Below are positions 1 to 7,183 of a stretch of 15,172 bases of DNA, one piece after another. The notes under the pieces were generated by a model that saw nothing but the letters and a program-made list of their open reading frames with translations, was not told where the DNA came from and did no database searches. The translations under genes were made by a program, and so were the position numbers. Source of the DNA: Deltaproteobacteria bacterium CG07_land_8_20_14_0_80_60_11 (GTDB taxonomy: Bacteria > Desulfobacterota > Desulfobaccia > Desulfobaccales > 0-14-0-80-60-11); contig PEWM01000197.1 of assembly GCA_002779455.1 (NCBI GenBank), positions 181-15,352 of the forward strand, written 5' to 3'. How positions within the stretch are numbered: position 1 is the stretch's first letter; every line of letters begins with the position of its first letter.

Positions 1-1181
1 TAGGGGAAGACGTGCAGGTAGGTCACGGGGAGACTTTCTATCAGGGACCGGGTGGCCTCAAAGTCCGCGGCGCTCTCGCCGGGGAACCCCACCAGGACGT
101 CCAGCCCCAGGCCGGCGCCGGGAAAGCGCCGGGTGATCTCCCGGACCAGGTCCCGAAACTCTTCCGGGCCGTAAGGGCGGCCCATGGCCGCCAGCACCGG
201 GGCGGCGCCGCTCTGGAGCGGTAAATGGAAGTGGGGGCAGAAATCCGGCCAGGCCGCCAGCCCGTCCAGGAGTTCCGTGGTCACCATCATGGGCTCCAGG
301 GAAGAAAGGCGCACCCGGAAGGGCCAGGTTTTTTCCGTAAGTTGCCGCACCAGCGCCGCCAGGCTGGAGGGCGGCGTGTGATCCAGCCCGTACTGGCCCA
401 GGTCCACCCCGGTGAGAACCACTTCCCGGTAGCCCAGGCCGGCCAGGTCCTCAAAGGCTGACAGCACCGAGGGGGGGTCCAGGCTGCGGCGGGGGCCCCT
501 TACCTGCGGCACGATGCAGTAGGCGCAGTGGTGGCTGCAGCCCTCCTGAATCTTGAGCCAGGCCCGCGTGTGGCCCGGGACGGCGTGGATTTTCCAGGGT
601 TGGAAGGGCGGCGCGGCGGCGAAATCTTCCACCCAGAGCCGCGGCCCGGGCTCTCCCACGTGCAGCGACCTCTTTGCGGAAATAACTTCCTCCCCCTCCC
701 CTGGTGGGAGGGGGCTGGAGGGAGGGGGATTAATATTTTCACCCCCACCCCGGCCCTCCCCCCTCAAGGGGGAGGGAGAATCGGCCTCAACGAAGAGATG
801 CCCTGGGAAATCTTTCAGCAGGTGGGCCAGGCCCACTTTTTCCTGGTTGCCGAAAACAGCCTGCACCCCCGGCAGGGCCGCCACCTCGGCCGGGGCCCGC
901 TGGGCATAGCAGCCGGTGACCCAGATGGGCATCCCCGGATGCTCCCGGGCCAGGCGGCGTATAGCCTGGCGGGCCTGCTGGTCGGCCCGGGCGGTGACGG
1001 TGCAGGTGTTCACCAGCACCAGGTCCGGGGCCGCCCCCGGGGCCGCGGCGCCCCACCCCTGGAGCGCCAGCTCCCGGGCCATCCCGGCCGTGTCACACTG
1101 GTTCACCTTGCAGCCGAAGGTGATGAGGCGGAAGAGGCGGTTTTCGGTTTTCGGTTTCCGGTTTTCGGTGGCTATTTTCAA
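1..1181 (-). CDS. mtaB: tRNA (t6A37) methylthiotransferase MtaB, 3' end cut by window edge
   Basis: Radical SAM enzyme that adds a methylthio group to t6A37 of tRNAs decoding ANN codons. The minus-strand frame is open from the left edge to about 1181. The N-terminal UPF0004 domain shows its three cluster cysteines in GCKVNQ, NTCTVT and TGCYAQ; the radical SAM motif CSHHCAYC follows in the second domain, then typical LSSLEP and LQSG motifs. The frame stops at YLHVFP, so the rest of the catalytic domain and any TRAM domain lie outside the window. No ATG is in frame upstream of the first motif; TTG at 1181-1179 is my best start, and the in-frame stop lies near 1282. Between the two domains (about 683-780) there is a proline- and glycine-rich stretch encoded by a palindromic repeat, not normal for the family. 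The family call is firm; the start is uncertain. Confidence 0.92.
   Translation of the reverse strand, partial: MKIATENRKPKTENRLFRLITFGCKVNQCDTAGMARELALQGWGAAAPGAAPDLVLVNTCTVTARADQQARQAIRRLAREHPGMPIWVTGCYAQRAPAEVAALPGVQAVFGNQEKVGLAHLLKDFPGHLFVEADSPSPLRGEGRGGGENINPPPSSPLPPGEGEEVISAKRSLHVGEPGPRLWVEDFAAAPPFQPWKIHAVPGHTRAWLKIQEGCSHHCAYCIVPQVRGPRRSLDPPSVLSAFEDLAGLGYREVVLTGVDLGQYGLDHTPPSSLAALVRQLTEKTWPFRVRLSSLEPMMVTTELLDGLAAWPDFCPHFHLPLQSGAAPVLAAMGRPYGPEEFRDLVREITRRFPGAGLGLDVLVGFPGESAADFEATRSLIESLPVTYLHVFP
683..780. repeat. G/C-rich double-hairpin repeat inside mtaB
   Basis: Two palindromes lie here: one around 690-714 (CCCCCTCCC, loop TGGT, GGGAGGGGG) and one around 754-777 (CCCTCCCCC, short loop, GGGGGAGGG). 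A GGGGG/CCCCC pair around an AT-rich core (TTAATATTTT) joins them. It resembles the intergenic palindromic repeats found widely in GC-rich bacteria. It remains open in the mtaB frame and is translated as Pro/Gly/Glu-rich peptide (for example PLPPGEGEE). Confidence 0.75.
1141..1170. repeat. Short TTTTCGG-type tandem repeat at the mtaB 5' end
   Basis: Imperfect tandem copies of TTTTCGGT and TTTCCGG, four units in about 30 bases. If mtaB starts at TTG 1181 they encode the low-complexity ENRKPKTEN segment just before the first conserved strand. Confidence 0.5.
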
Positions 1182-1414
1182 GGGCTTCGGCTCAAGGAAT
1201 CGCAATCGCCAATTTTTGCTAAAATTTGGGGAAAAGCCATGAAGGTCTCTAAAACTTTTTTGCCTCTTTATCAATCGCCATCATACTTTTGGGAGGTAAG
1301 GTCTTGAATCTTAACAAAGCGTCTGGCTGAAACAATCGCGCCTCAGTACAGGATTTCATAAATACCCTGACGTTATCTATCGCCCCCTCGTAACCCCTAA
1401 CCTCTGGCCCCTGA

Positions 1415-2464
1415 CTACTTTATCCGCCCCTCGATCCAGCCGCCTCCCAGGACCTGATCGCGGTCGAAGAGGACCAGGGCCTGGCCCGGGGCCACCGCCG
1501 ACTGGGGCGTTTCAAAGTCGACCTTTACTTCGCCGTCGCCCCGGGGGGTAATCCGGGCCCGCACCCCGGGATGGCGGTAGCGGATCACCGCCACGGCCTC
1601 GATCTCCCCGGCCGGAGGGGGGATGAGCCAGTTCATCCGGGAGGCCGTGAGCCCCGGGGCGAGAAGTTCCTCCCGGTGTCCCAGCACCACCCGGTTCAAT
1701 TCCGGTTGGAGGTCAATGACGTAGAAGGGCTGCCGGGCGGGGATCCCCAGGCCCCGGCGCTGCCCCACGGTATAGCTTTCCAGGCCGCGATGCCGGCCCA
1801 GGAGGCGCCCTCCGGTGTCCACGAAATCGCCGGGAGGACCCGAGAAGCCCCGCCGGGCCTTGAGGAAATCCTGATAGCCGCCTGCCGGGATGAAGCACAA
1901 CTCCATGCTCTCCCGCTGGTTTTCCCGGACCGGCAATCCCGCCTCATGATAGATCCGCCGCACCTCTACTTTGGTCATTTGCCCCAGGGGGAAGAGGAGG
2001 TTGGGCAGCAGGCTCAGAGGCAGGCGGCTGAGGAAATACGACTGATCCTTGCGGCGGTCCACCCCCCGGAACAGGCCCGGGGGGCCGTCGTCGTCCGGGT
2101 TTCGCCGGGCGTAATGGCCGGTGGCCAGGTGGGTGAACCCGCCTATCTTGAGGTAGTCCCACAGGTGGCCGAACTTGATGGCCGCGTTGCAGCGGACGCA
2201 GGGGTTGGGGGTGCGGCCCCGGGCATACTCCGACCCAAAATAATCCAGCACCTCCCGGGCGAACTCCCGTTGCAGGTCGATCACCGTCAGGGGAATTCCC
2301 AGGTGGTGGGCCAGGGCTTCAACTTGGTCAGGCGGCGCCGCCAGGGGAGACAGGCGCAGGTGGACGCCGTGGAGGTTTAAGCCCCGGCGCTGCAAGAGGG
2401 CGGCAGCCACGGCGCTGTCCACCCCGCCGCTCAAAGCGATGGCTACTTTACGGCAGCAAGCCAT
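1415..2464 (-). CDS. mnmA: tRNA-uridine 2-sulfurtransferase MnmA
   Basis: Thiolates U34 at the wobble position of tRNA-Lys, -Glu and -Gln using ATP and a relayed persulfide. At 349 aa it is close to usual family length. The PP-loop motif SGGVDS is at residues 12-17, the first catalytic cysteine is in NPCVRCN (Cys92 by position), and the second is Cys190 in MELCFIP. The conserved KDQSYFLSRL segment is also present. The start at 2464 gives the expected N-terminus running straight into the PP-loop, although no convincing Shine-Dalgarno precedes it. It lies upstream of mtaB on the same strand with 233 bases between, so the two tRNA-sulfur enzymes may be co-transcribed. The AT-rich 122-base region upstream probably holds its promoter, but I could not place one with confidence. 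Confidence 0.96.
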   Translation of the reverse strand: MACCRKVAIALSGGVDSAVAAALLQRRGLNLHGVHLRLSPLAAPPDQVEALAHHLGIPLTVIDLQREFAREVLDYFGSEYARGRTPNPCVRCNAAIKFGHLWDYLKIGGFTHLATGHYARRNPDDDGPPGLFRGVDRRKDQSYFLSRLPLSLLPNLLFPLGQMTKVEVRRIYHEAGLPVRENQRESMELCFIPAGGYQDFLKARRGFSGPPGDFVDTGGRLLGRHRGLESYTVGQRRGLGIPARQPFYVIDLQPELNRVVLGHREELLAPGLTASRMNWLIPPPAGEIEAVAVIRYRHPGVRARITPRGDGEVKVDFETPQSAVAPGQALVLFDRDQVLGGGWIEGRIK

Positions 2465-2586
2465 GGAGAAAAATGTTTAACCAGGAGAAAAACGTCAATT
2501 TTTCGAGGCATTGCCCTTATTATATAATTAATTAATATGGTTGGGGATATTAATTGTCAGGCGGATGCTGGTTTTTAATGCAAGAT

Positions 2587-2952
2587 TTAAAACATTGGCT
2601 GGGCGGGGGTCGTGCAAAAGGTTAAATCTCCCAGGAAGTTCAGGGCTACCCCGGCCTGGGGGCGGTTGGGCGCCGGAGGGTCGAAACGAATTACCTCGCC
2701 GGTAGCCTGAAGGTGGGTGATGTCGGTGTCTTCCAGATAGGGCAGGGGGGCGAAAACGGTAAGGGAGAGGATCTGACCCGGTTGGAAGGAAGTGTCTGGA
2801 TCTACATGGAAATAGGTGCCGCCCAGGCTGATATCCCGGAGGACGCCTTGACCCTGGAAGGGGGCGTCGGTATCGGGCAGGCGGGTATGGTACTCCACCG
2901 GGAGGGAGACCGTAATCCGGCTAAAACGCCTTCTTTCCATGGGGGAGGTCAT
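2587..2952 (-). CDS. PilZ domain protein (c-di-GMP receptor)
   Basis: A 121-residue single-domain PilZ protein. The c-di-GMP binding signature is complete: the RxxxR part is RRFSR at residues 8-12 and the D/NxSxxG part is DISLGG at 40-45, with the usual spacing. The rest is beta-rich, and there is no signal peptide or membrane segment, so it is expected to be cytoplasmic and to act by binding a partner when c-di-GMP rises. The start at 2952 follows AAGG at 7 bases; the internal Met5 is possible but has no ribosome site. It is divergent from the ParA gene, about 200 bases away. The target is unknown; a link to the neighbouring ParA would be speculative. Confidence 0.88.
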   Translation of the reverse strand: MTSPMERRRFSRITVSLPVEYHTRLPDTDAPFQGQGVLRDISLGGTYFHVDPDTSFQPGQILSLTVFAPLPYLEDTDITHLQATGEVIRFDPPAPNRPQAGVALNFLGDLTFCTTPAQPMF

Positions 2953-3074
2953 GAACCAGCCTTTATCAAACTAGAACAATATTTGAAACCTCTTTAAATC
3001 TTATTGCAGAGGTTGTGCCATCTAGTCAAGAGGTTTGTGAAAAAATTGTTGGGGCAGCCACGGCCAGATAATCC

Positions 3075-3103
3075 TTGACGGGGTTCCGCCTATACTTTAC
3101 CAT
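3075..3103 (+). promoter_or_regulatory. Candidate sigma-70 promoter of parA
   Basis: TTGACG at 3075-3080, a 17-base spacer, and TACCAT at 3098-3103. It lies about 50 bases before the ParA start, in AT-rich sequence. Confidence 0.45.
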
Positions 3104-3154
3104 ACTAAAAAAATTACTAAAAAGTGCCGCGGGCAACCGGCCTGAGTGCTTATC

Positions 3155-3973
3155 ATGTCCCACATAGTGGCAATCATCAACCAGAAGGGCGGTACGGGGA
3201 AGACCACCACCACCCTTAACCTCGGGGCCGCTCTGGCCTATCAGGGATACCGCACCCTGATTGTCGATCTGGACCCCCAGGGGCACACGAGCATCGGCAT
3301 CGGTATCGAGCCAGACGTCATCGCCGGTTCCATGGCGGATATCTTCCTAATTCCCAAAAAGCGCATCAGCGAGGTGGCGATACCCACCTACATCCTGGGG
3401 CTGGATATTGTCCCGGCCCACATCCATCTGGCCCAGGCGGCGGAGCAGGTCTATACCCGGGTCTTCCGGGAAGCGATTCTGGCCAATGCCCTCAAGGATG
3501 TTGATTACGACTTTGTCCTGATCGACTGCCCCCCCTCTTTGGGGGTCCTGACCACTAATTGCCTGTATGCGTGCGATTTTATCATCATTCCCTGCCAGAT
3601 ATCCCGCTATTCCCTGGATGGCCTGGCGGACCTGCTCACCACGGTGGAGACCGTGAAGAACGTGTCCATGGAGGATATTTTCCAGGAAGACATGTTCCGA
3701 ATTCTGCTCACCATGTTCGATAAGCGTAACAGCATCACCAACGAATACATCCTGGGTCAGTTAAAACCTTATCGGGAAAAAACCTTTACAACGATAATTA
3801 TGAAAAATGAGGCCTTGAACCAGGCCCAGATAGCTCAGAAAGCGATTTTCGATTACGAGCCCAGGTGTCCCGGATCCGTGGATTATTCAAAACTCTGCCT
3901 TGAATTTCTGGAAATATGGCGAAAAAGAAACAGTTTGCCGGCAAAAAGACCAAGCTTGCGAGGCTGCCTCTAA
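3155..3973 (+). CDS. ParA/Soj family ATPase
   Basis: Deviant Walker-A ATPase of the ParA/MinD superfamily, which moves or positions DNA or protein cargo by cycling between nucleoid-bound dimer and free monomer. The Walker-A motif KGGTGKTT with the signature lysine lies about 12 residues after the start, followed by IVDLDPQG and the Walker-B-like LIDCPPS. The length (272 aa from ATG 3155) is that of chromosomal ParA without an N-terminal DNA-binding domain. An in-frame GTG at 3146 would add three residues; ATG is preferred because MSHIVAIINQ is the common family start. No ParB or parS-like site is visible. The 3' end overlaps the next gene by 58 bases, implying co-expression. It may be an orphan ParA that positions something other than the chromosome. 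Confidence 0.9.
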   Translation: MSHIVAIINQKGGTGKTTTTLNLGAALAYQGYRTLIVDLDPQGHTSIGIGIEPDVIAGSMADIFLIPKKRISEVAIPTYILGLDIVPAHIHLAQAAEQVYTRVFREAILANALKDVDYDFVLIDCPPSLGVLTTNCLYACDFIIIPCQISRYSLDGLADLLTTVETVKNVSMEDIFQEDMFRILLTMFDKRNSITNEYILGQLKPYREKTFTTIIMKNEALNQAQIAQKAIFDYEPRCPGSVDYSKLCLEFLEIWRKRNSLPAKRPSLRGCL

Positions 3974-4293
3974 CCCAGGCTCTGACCAGCCAGGCTGAGG
4001 GTGGGGCGACCTTGTCGCCGCCGCGCCCGTCATTATCCCTCCTCGCTCCGGAACCCCGCACGTGGGATGAAGTCAACGCCGGCCGCGGGGGACCGCTGGC
4101 GGCAGCTTTCCTCTTTCTGGTCCGGGAACTGGCCGATCTCAAGTTAGCATTACAGTCCTTCCCGGGGCCGGATGCGGCCGGTCATCGGATTTACCTGCCC
4201 GACCGCGTTCCCCCGCCTGCCGGAATCATGCAGGCCCTGCACCAGGCCCGGCAAAGCCTCCAGGACCTGCAGAGCCGGCTGTCCCATTCCTAG
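3916..4293 (+). CDS. Small lysine-tailed protein overlapping parA, possible ParA partner
   Basis: A 125-residue protein I do not recognise. It has three parts: a lysine/arginine-rich N-terminal tail (MAKKKQFAGKKTKLAR), a proline- and serine-rich, probably disordered middle (about 20-50), and two likely helical stretches (about 60-80, with VRELADLKLALQS, and 103-122, with LHQARQSLQDLQSRL). The ATG lies 58 bases inside the 3' end of parA in another frame, and the ribosome site is weak, so translation is probably coupled. Short basic N-terminal tails are how ParB and several non-ParB adaptors stimulate ParA ATPases; that this is such an adaptor is inference from layout and tail only. There is no ParB-like domain. 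The gene is likely real: the frame is long and compact, and codon use resembles its neighbours. Confidence 0.6.
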   Translation: MAKKKQFAGKKTKLARLPLTQALTSQAEGGATLSPPRPSLSLLAPEPRTWDEVNAGRGGPLAAAFLFLVRELADLKLALQSFPGPDAAGHRIYLPDRVPPPAGIMQALHQARQSLQDLQSRLSHS

Positions 4294-4594
4294 TCACGCC
4301 AGGTCTTACCCTTGTGCAGGTCGTACCGGCAAATGACGGCGCCGCGCCCCGGCTCTCTGCCCTTAGGGAGATTTTGCCCGCCAAGCGACCGGGAAATGTC
4401 TCTATGACTTCTGAAACCTTGAGGAAATCCGACGCCGGGAAAGGGGAAAGGGGAAAGGGCCAGGGGGGGTCTTGCGACGCCTGGCCCCCGAAATGAGTTT
4501 GACTGAGGTAGAACTGGTTGGTTTCGATGCTCATCATCCAACAGCGCCACTTAAAAAGAAAAACGGGGCGGTAGGGGCCCGAAGGCCCCCAAGG
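4294..4594. other. Intergenic region with no supported gene
   Basis: About 300 bases between convergent genes. It contains a GGGGAAA tandem tract around 4438-4460 and the terminator described separately. A minus-strand stretch from about 4530 to 4460 reads MSIETNQFYLSQTHFGG with coding-like codon choice, but it runs into the simple repeat and has no ribosome site or recognisable family. No RNA gene was seen. Confidence 0.5.
4553..4589 (-). terminator. Terminator with UUCG tetraloop after the TPR gene
   Basis: On the minus strand, GGGGCC-TTCG-GGCCCC (4589-4574) begins 6 bases after the stop codon. It carries the very stable C(UUCG)G loop and is followed 10 bases later by TTTTTCTTTTT (4563-4553). 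The gap before the T-run is longer than ideal. Confidence 0.6.
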
Positions 4595-5113
4595 TTACTT
4601 AATAGTCTTCTTCGGTGGCACCATCGGCGGGGGAGTTCCTGCAGGCGGCTTAGTACCGGTTGCTGCAATCTTGGCCTGGAGTTTCTGGATATTCTCCTGA
4701 ATGATCGGAGCGATAGAGCTCTTTTCGCCTTTTTCGCGCAGGGGTTTAACCGCCAGGCAGCCGCCGCCGGCAAAGCAAGTTTGGGTTACCTTGTCTAAAT
4801 ACGCATCGGCTTGGGTGGTGGCATCTTTCAGGTTGGCCAATGCGTCGTTCAGTTTGCCGTCCCGCTCCTCCAAAACCGCCATGTTGTTAAGGGCAAAGGG
4901 GTTGAAGCGATCGGCTTTCACCGCCTTGGCGAATTCATTCTTGGCGGCCTCATATTTCCCTTCCCGGACGAAATCATAGCCCTGGGCTATGGGGGTGAAG
5001 GCATCCATCGTCATCAGGGCGCCGCCCTTGGGCTGGGCCAGGACCGGCATTGCCATGAACAGGCAGAGAGCCGCCACTACGGTAAAAATGACATATTTAC
5101 GGGTGTTGCGCAT
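4595..5113 (-). CDS. Exported TPR-repeat protein
   Basis: A 172-residue protein with a clear Sec signal peptide (MRNTRK, a hydrophobic core, then PVLA before Gln27) and no later membrane segment, so it is probably periplasmic. Residues about 42-110 form roughly two tetratricopeptide repeats (YDFVREGKYEAAKNEFAKAV, then NPFALNNMAVLEERDGKLNDALANL). Then comes a segment with two cysteines (TCFAGGGC) that may form a disulfide or bind metal, and a proline- and lysine-rich tail. A strong AAGGAGAG site lies 5 bases before the ATG. It has its own candidate promoter, a palindrome at the start of the transcript, and a terminator, so it looks like a single-gene unit. TPR proteins bind other proteins; the partner here is unknown. 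Confidence 0.85.
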   Translation of the reverse strand: MRNTRKYVIFTVVAALCLFMAMPVLAQPKGGALMTMDAFTPIAQGYDFVREGKYEAAKNEFAKAVKADRFNPFALNNMAVLEERDGKLNDALANLKDATTQADAYLDKVTQTCFAGGGCLAVKPLREKGEKSSIAPIIQENIQKLQAKIAATGTKPPAGTPPPMVPPKKTIK

Positions 5114-5142
5114 ATTGTCTCTCCTTGAGTTTAGAGCTTTAA

Positions 5143-5162
5143 GTCAAACCGCCCCGTTTGAC
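5143..5162. promoter_or_regulatory. Perfect palindrome at the TPR transcription start
   Basis: GTCAAAC, a 6-base spacer CGCCCC, then GTTTGAC: a perfect 7-base inverted repeat. It covers roughly the first 20 transcribed bases if the promoter at 5171-5199 is right. It could be a repressor operator or a stabilising 5' hairpin. Confidence 0.5.
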
Positions 5163-5170
5163 CTGCATAG

Positions 5171-5199
5171 ATAATTAAGGATTTTTTCATCAATGTCAA
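5171..5199 (-). promoter_or_regulatory. Sigma-70 promoter of the TPR gene
   Basis: On the minus strand, consensus TTGACA (5199-5194), a 17-base spacer, and AATTAT (5176-5171). The transcript should begin near 5164, giving a leader of about 50 bases. Confidence 0.6.
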
Positions 5200-5240
5200 G
5201 AAAGTACTGTCGCAAACCGATATTAAGATGGTTTTCCGGT

Positions 5241-5277
5241 AAAAAATTATGCCTCCGGGCCGCCTCGAGAGCCCCGG
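5241..5277 (-). terminator. Weak terminator candidate after the nitrilase gene
   Basis: On the minus strand, CCGGG, a 13-base loop, then CCCGG (5277-5255), followed 8 bases later by six T (5246-5241). It is about 110 bases after the stop at 5386, and the stem is short. Confidence 0.3.
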
Positions 5278-5385
5278 CGCCTCCCCGCATTCCGGGGATA
5301 TTCGGCCCCTGGGCGGCAATACCCGAGAATTTTGTTGCCCTACCCGCCGGCGCGGTCAAGCCGTGACCCTGCCCCCGGTTGCGCT

Positions 5386-6183
5386 TCACCCCTTGATGCC
5401 GAAGCGTTCCCGGATCACCGGCCGCCAGCGGCGGGGGCCGTCCAGGTCCAGGTTGACGGTGATGATTGCTTCGGTTTCCCCGCCGCAGTTCACGATCCAC
5501 TCCGCCAGGTTATCCCAGGCCCGCACCTGCCGGGCCAAGGCGGCGTTATCTCCCGGGGCCGGGGGTTGGATGGCAAAGGAACGCCCTCCCTGCAGCGGGT
5601 AGGGGCGTCCGGCAATCTCGACCACCGTTGCCGCCGTATTCACTCCCACCACCGGCAGGTAATAATCAAAGGCCCGGGTCAGGGCCCCGGTTTGCCAGTG
5701 GCCCCGGAGGATGGGAAAAATGGCGGGATTGACGATGAGATCCACCCCTTCACCCGCCAGGCGCCGGGCCGCCTCGGGCTGGCCCCAAAAATCGATGCAC
5801 ACCGGGGCGCCCAGGCGCCCGAAGTCAGTGTCCCACGCCTGCCAGCCCTCGCCGGGGACCACCCCGAAGCCCCGGCGCTCCAGGTTGCCCAGGTTGTGCT
5901 TCCGCTGGCGGCCCAGCAACCGGCCCCGGCGGTCGAACAGGGTGGCGGTATTGTACCGCCTCCCTCCTGCCTCTTCCACCAGCCCGGCGATGACATAGGC
6001 CTGGAGGCGAGCCGCCGCCGCCGCCAGTTCCTCCTCTCCCGAGAAGGGAAAATACTCGGGAAAGCAGATCAAATCAGCTTTCTGCCCCTGGCACCCCTGG
6101 AGCAGCGTCAGGGCCCGGCTCAGATTCTCCCGGCTGTCCAGGCGGGCCGCCGGAAGGGCCTGGATGAGAATGATTTTTGCCAT
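5386..6183 (-). CDS. Carbon-nitrogen hydrolase (nitrilase superfamily)
   Basis: A 265-residue nitrilase-superfamily enzyme, most likely an amidase hydrolysing a C-N bond of a small amide in the cytoplasm. The Glu-Lys-Cys triad is in place: Glu43 in FPEYF, Lys95 in GRQRKHNL and Cys129 in APVCIDFWG. VDLIVNPA and AFDYYLPVVGVNTA match the fold and end the catalytic core. The frame can be opened at a TTG 24 bases upstream, but the ribosome site AAGGAAGG would then lie inside the gene; it is 7 bases before ATG 6183, which is therefore the start. It is divergent from the prepilin peptidase. The substrate cannot be told from sequence; the divergent sequence around the cysteine argues against a standard omega-amidase assignment. 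Confidence 0.88.
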   Translation of the reverse strand: MAKIILIQALPAARLDSRENLSRALTLLQGCQGQKADLICFPEYFPFSGEEELAAAAARLQAYVIAGLVEEAGGRRYNTATLFDRRGRLLGRQRKHNLGNLERRGFGVVPGEGWQAWDTDFGRLGAPVCIDFWGQPEAARRLAGEGVDLIVNPAIFPILRGHWQTGALTRAFDYYLPVVGVNTAATVVEIAGRPYPLQGGRSFAIQPPAPGDNAALARQVRAWDNLAEWIVNCGGETEAIITVNLDLDGPRRWRPVIRERFGIKG

Positions 6184-6240
6184 GCCGTTTCCTTCCTTAT
6201 CTATCAACCGTTGGGTTACTCCAATGTATCACCAGGACTC

Positions 6241-6268
6241 CCGGCCTCCCAAGGATTTATGAGGCCGG
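6241..6268. repeat. Inverted repeat between divergent genes
   Basis: CCGGCCTC at 6241-6248 and GAGGCCGG at 6261-6268 form a perfect 8-base inverted repeat around a 12-base loop. It lies midway between the divergent nitrilase and prepilin peptidase genes. No good T-run follows on either strand, so an operator or structured leader is as likely as a terminator. Confidence 0.4.
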
Positions 6269-6356
6269 CTCTTTGTTACCATGGGGAAATTAACCTTTAT
6301 TAAATAAAATTCCGAGAATAGGGAAAACAGGAACAAAATCCGCTCCGGAGGCGAAG

Positions 6357-6911
6357 TTGTCCGGCTGGTTGTCTATCTTGGGCCCCTGGCTCAAAGCCCA
6401 CCCTGACCTGATCCTCCCGCTCCTCCTCAGCCTGGGGATGGCCGGCTGTGACCTCAAGACCCGGCGAATTCCTAATTACCTGACCCTTGGCGGCGCCCTG
6501 GGGGGGTTGAGTTTTCAGTTAGGCTATCACGGTCTCCCGGGTCTCCTGGATGGGTTGGCGGGGTTGGGGCTGGGGTTTTTCCTGATGCTGGGGCCCTATC
6601 TGCTGGGGGGCCTGGGGGCCGGCGATGTCAAGGCCAGTGCGGCCCTGGGCGCCTGGCTGGGACTATGGCGCGCCTTTTCCCTCTTTGTCTATATGGGCGT
6701 CTGCGGCGGGCTGATCATCCTGGTCATGTTGCTGTGGCAGGGACGTCTCCTGGCCGGGATCCGCGAGGGCTGGAATTTCCTCCTGAACTGGCTCCTCTGC
6801 CGCCCTTTCGACCCCAAACCCCCGCCGCCCTCGTCCGCCAGAACAACCACCATTCCCTACGGAGTGGCCATAGCCTTGGGAATGGCCGTGCTCTGCTGGC
6901 GTCTGGCTTAA
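6357..6911 (+). CDS. Prepilin peptidase, A24 family (TadV/CpaA type)
   Basis: Membrane aspartyl protease that cleaves type IV prepilin or Flp-pilin leader peptides. At 184 residues it is the short form, lacking the methyltransferase domain of PilD. Both catalytic aspartates are visible: Asp32 in CDLKTRRIPN and Asp90 in GAGDVK (the family GxGD motif). There are about five to six hydrophobic segments. The start is TTG at 6357, with GGAGG 7 bases upstream (CGGAGGCGAAG). No pilin, Tad ATPase or secretin gene is in the window, so it either serves pili encoded elsewhere or is a relic. A small hairpin 40 bases downstream may end the transcript. Confidence 0.9.
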   Translation: MSGWLSILGPWLKAHPDLILPLLLSLGMAGCDLKTRRIPNYLTLGGALGGLSFQLGYHGLPGLLDGLAGLGLGFFLMLGPYLLGGLGAGDVKASAALGAWLGLWRAFSLFVYMGVCGGLIILVMLLWQGRLLAGIREGWNFLLNWLLCRPFDPKPPPPSSARTTTIPYGVAIALGMAVLCWRLA

Positions 6912-6949
6912 CGACTCACCCATCTTTCTTGAGGATTCCCCGTTCCCTG

Positions 6950-6975
6950 ACCGGCGCGGCCGGTTCTGCCTTTTA
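6950..6975 (+). terminator. Possible terminator after the prepilin peptidase
   Basis: ACCGGC-GCG-GCCGGT (6950-6964), then TCTGCCTTTTAT. The stem is perfect but the T-run is weak. The rest of the 6912-7183 gap shows nothing I can name, and no leader peptide rich in aromatic codons was seen before aroF. Confidence 0.35.
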
Positions 6976-7183
6976 TCCCAGCAGGGTAGCCGCTTCTCCC
7001 TCCGGTCGGGTCCATTTATCCCCTCCGGTTGCTTTTGGCGCTGATCCCTGGTAAAAAAGGCGCAGGGTGCTGATTTTTCCCTTGCAGGGGTTCGCCCTCC
7101 CGGCCGTCAACCTCTCGTCAGCCTGCCATGGTGGCTGGCCCTGGCACCCGCATCTTTACCGTGGCGCTTAGTGGAGAGTAACC

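Noticed and set aside
528..1307. Long plus-strand frame (259 codons) over mtaB
   Set aside because: It is the shadow of mtaB on the opposite strand in GC-rich DNA; it has no motifs and translates the palindromic repeat and the intergenic region.
1571..2380. Plus-strand frame of 269 codons over mnmA
   Set aside because: mnmA on the minus strand has all family motifs; the opposite frame has none.
4226..4550. Minus-strand frames after the TPR gene, including the MSIETNQF stretch
   Set aside because: They lie beyond a good terminator, run through a simple GGGGAAA repeat, overlap the preceding gene's end and have no ribosome site; only about 25 codons look coding-like.
6912..7183. Possible attenuator or T-box leader before aroF
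   Set aside because: No T-box sequence, no run of aromatic codons and no terminator/antiterminator pair was found; only a similar GCTGAT motif occurs twice.
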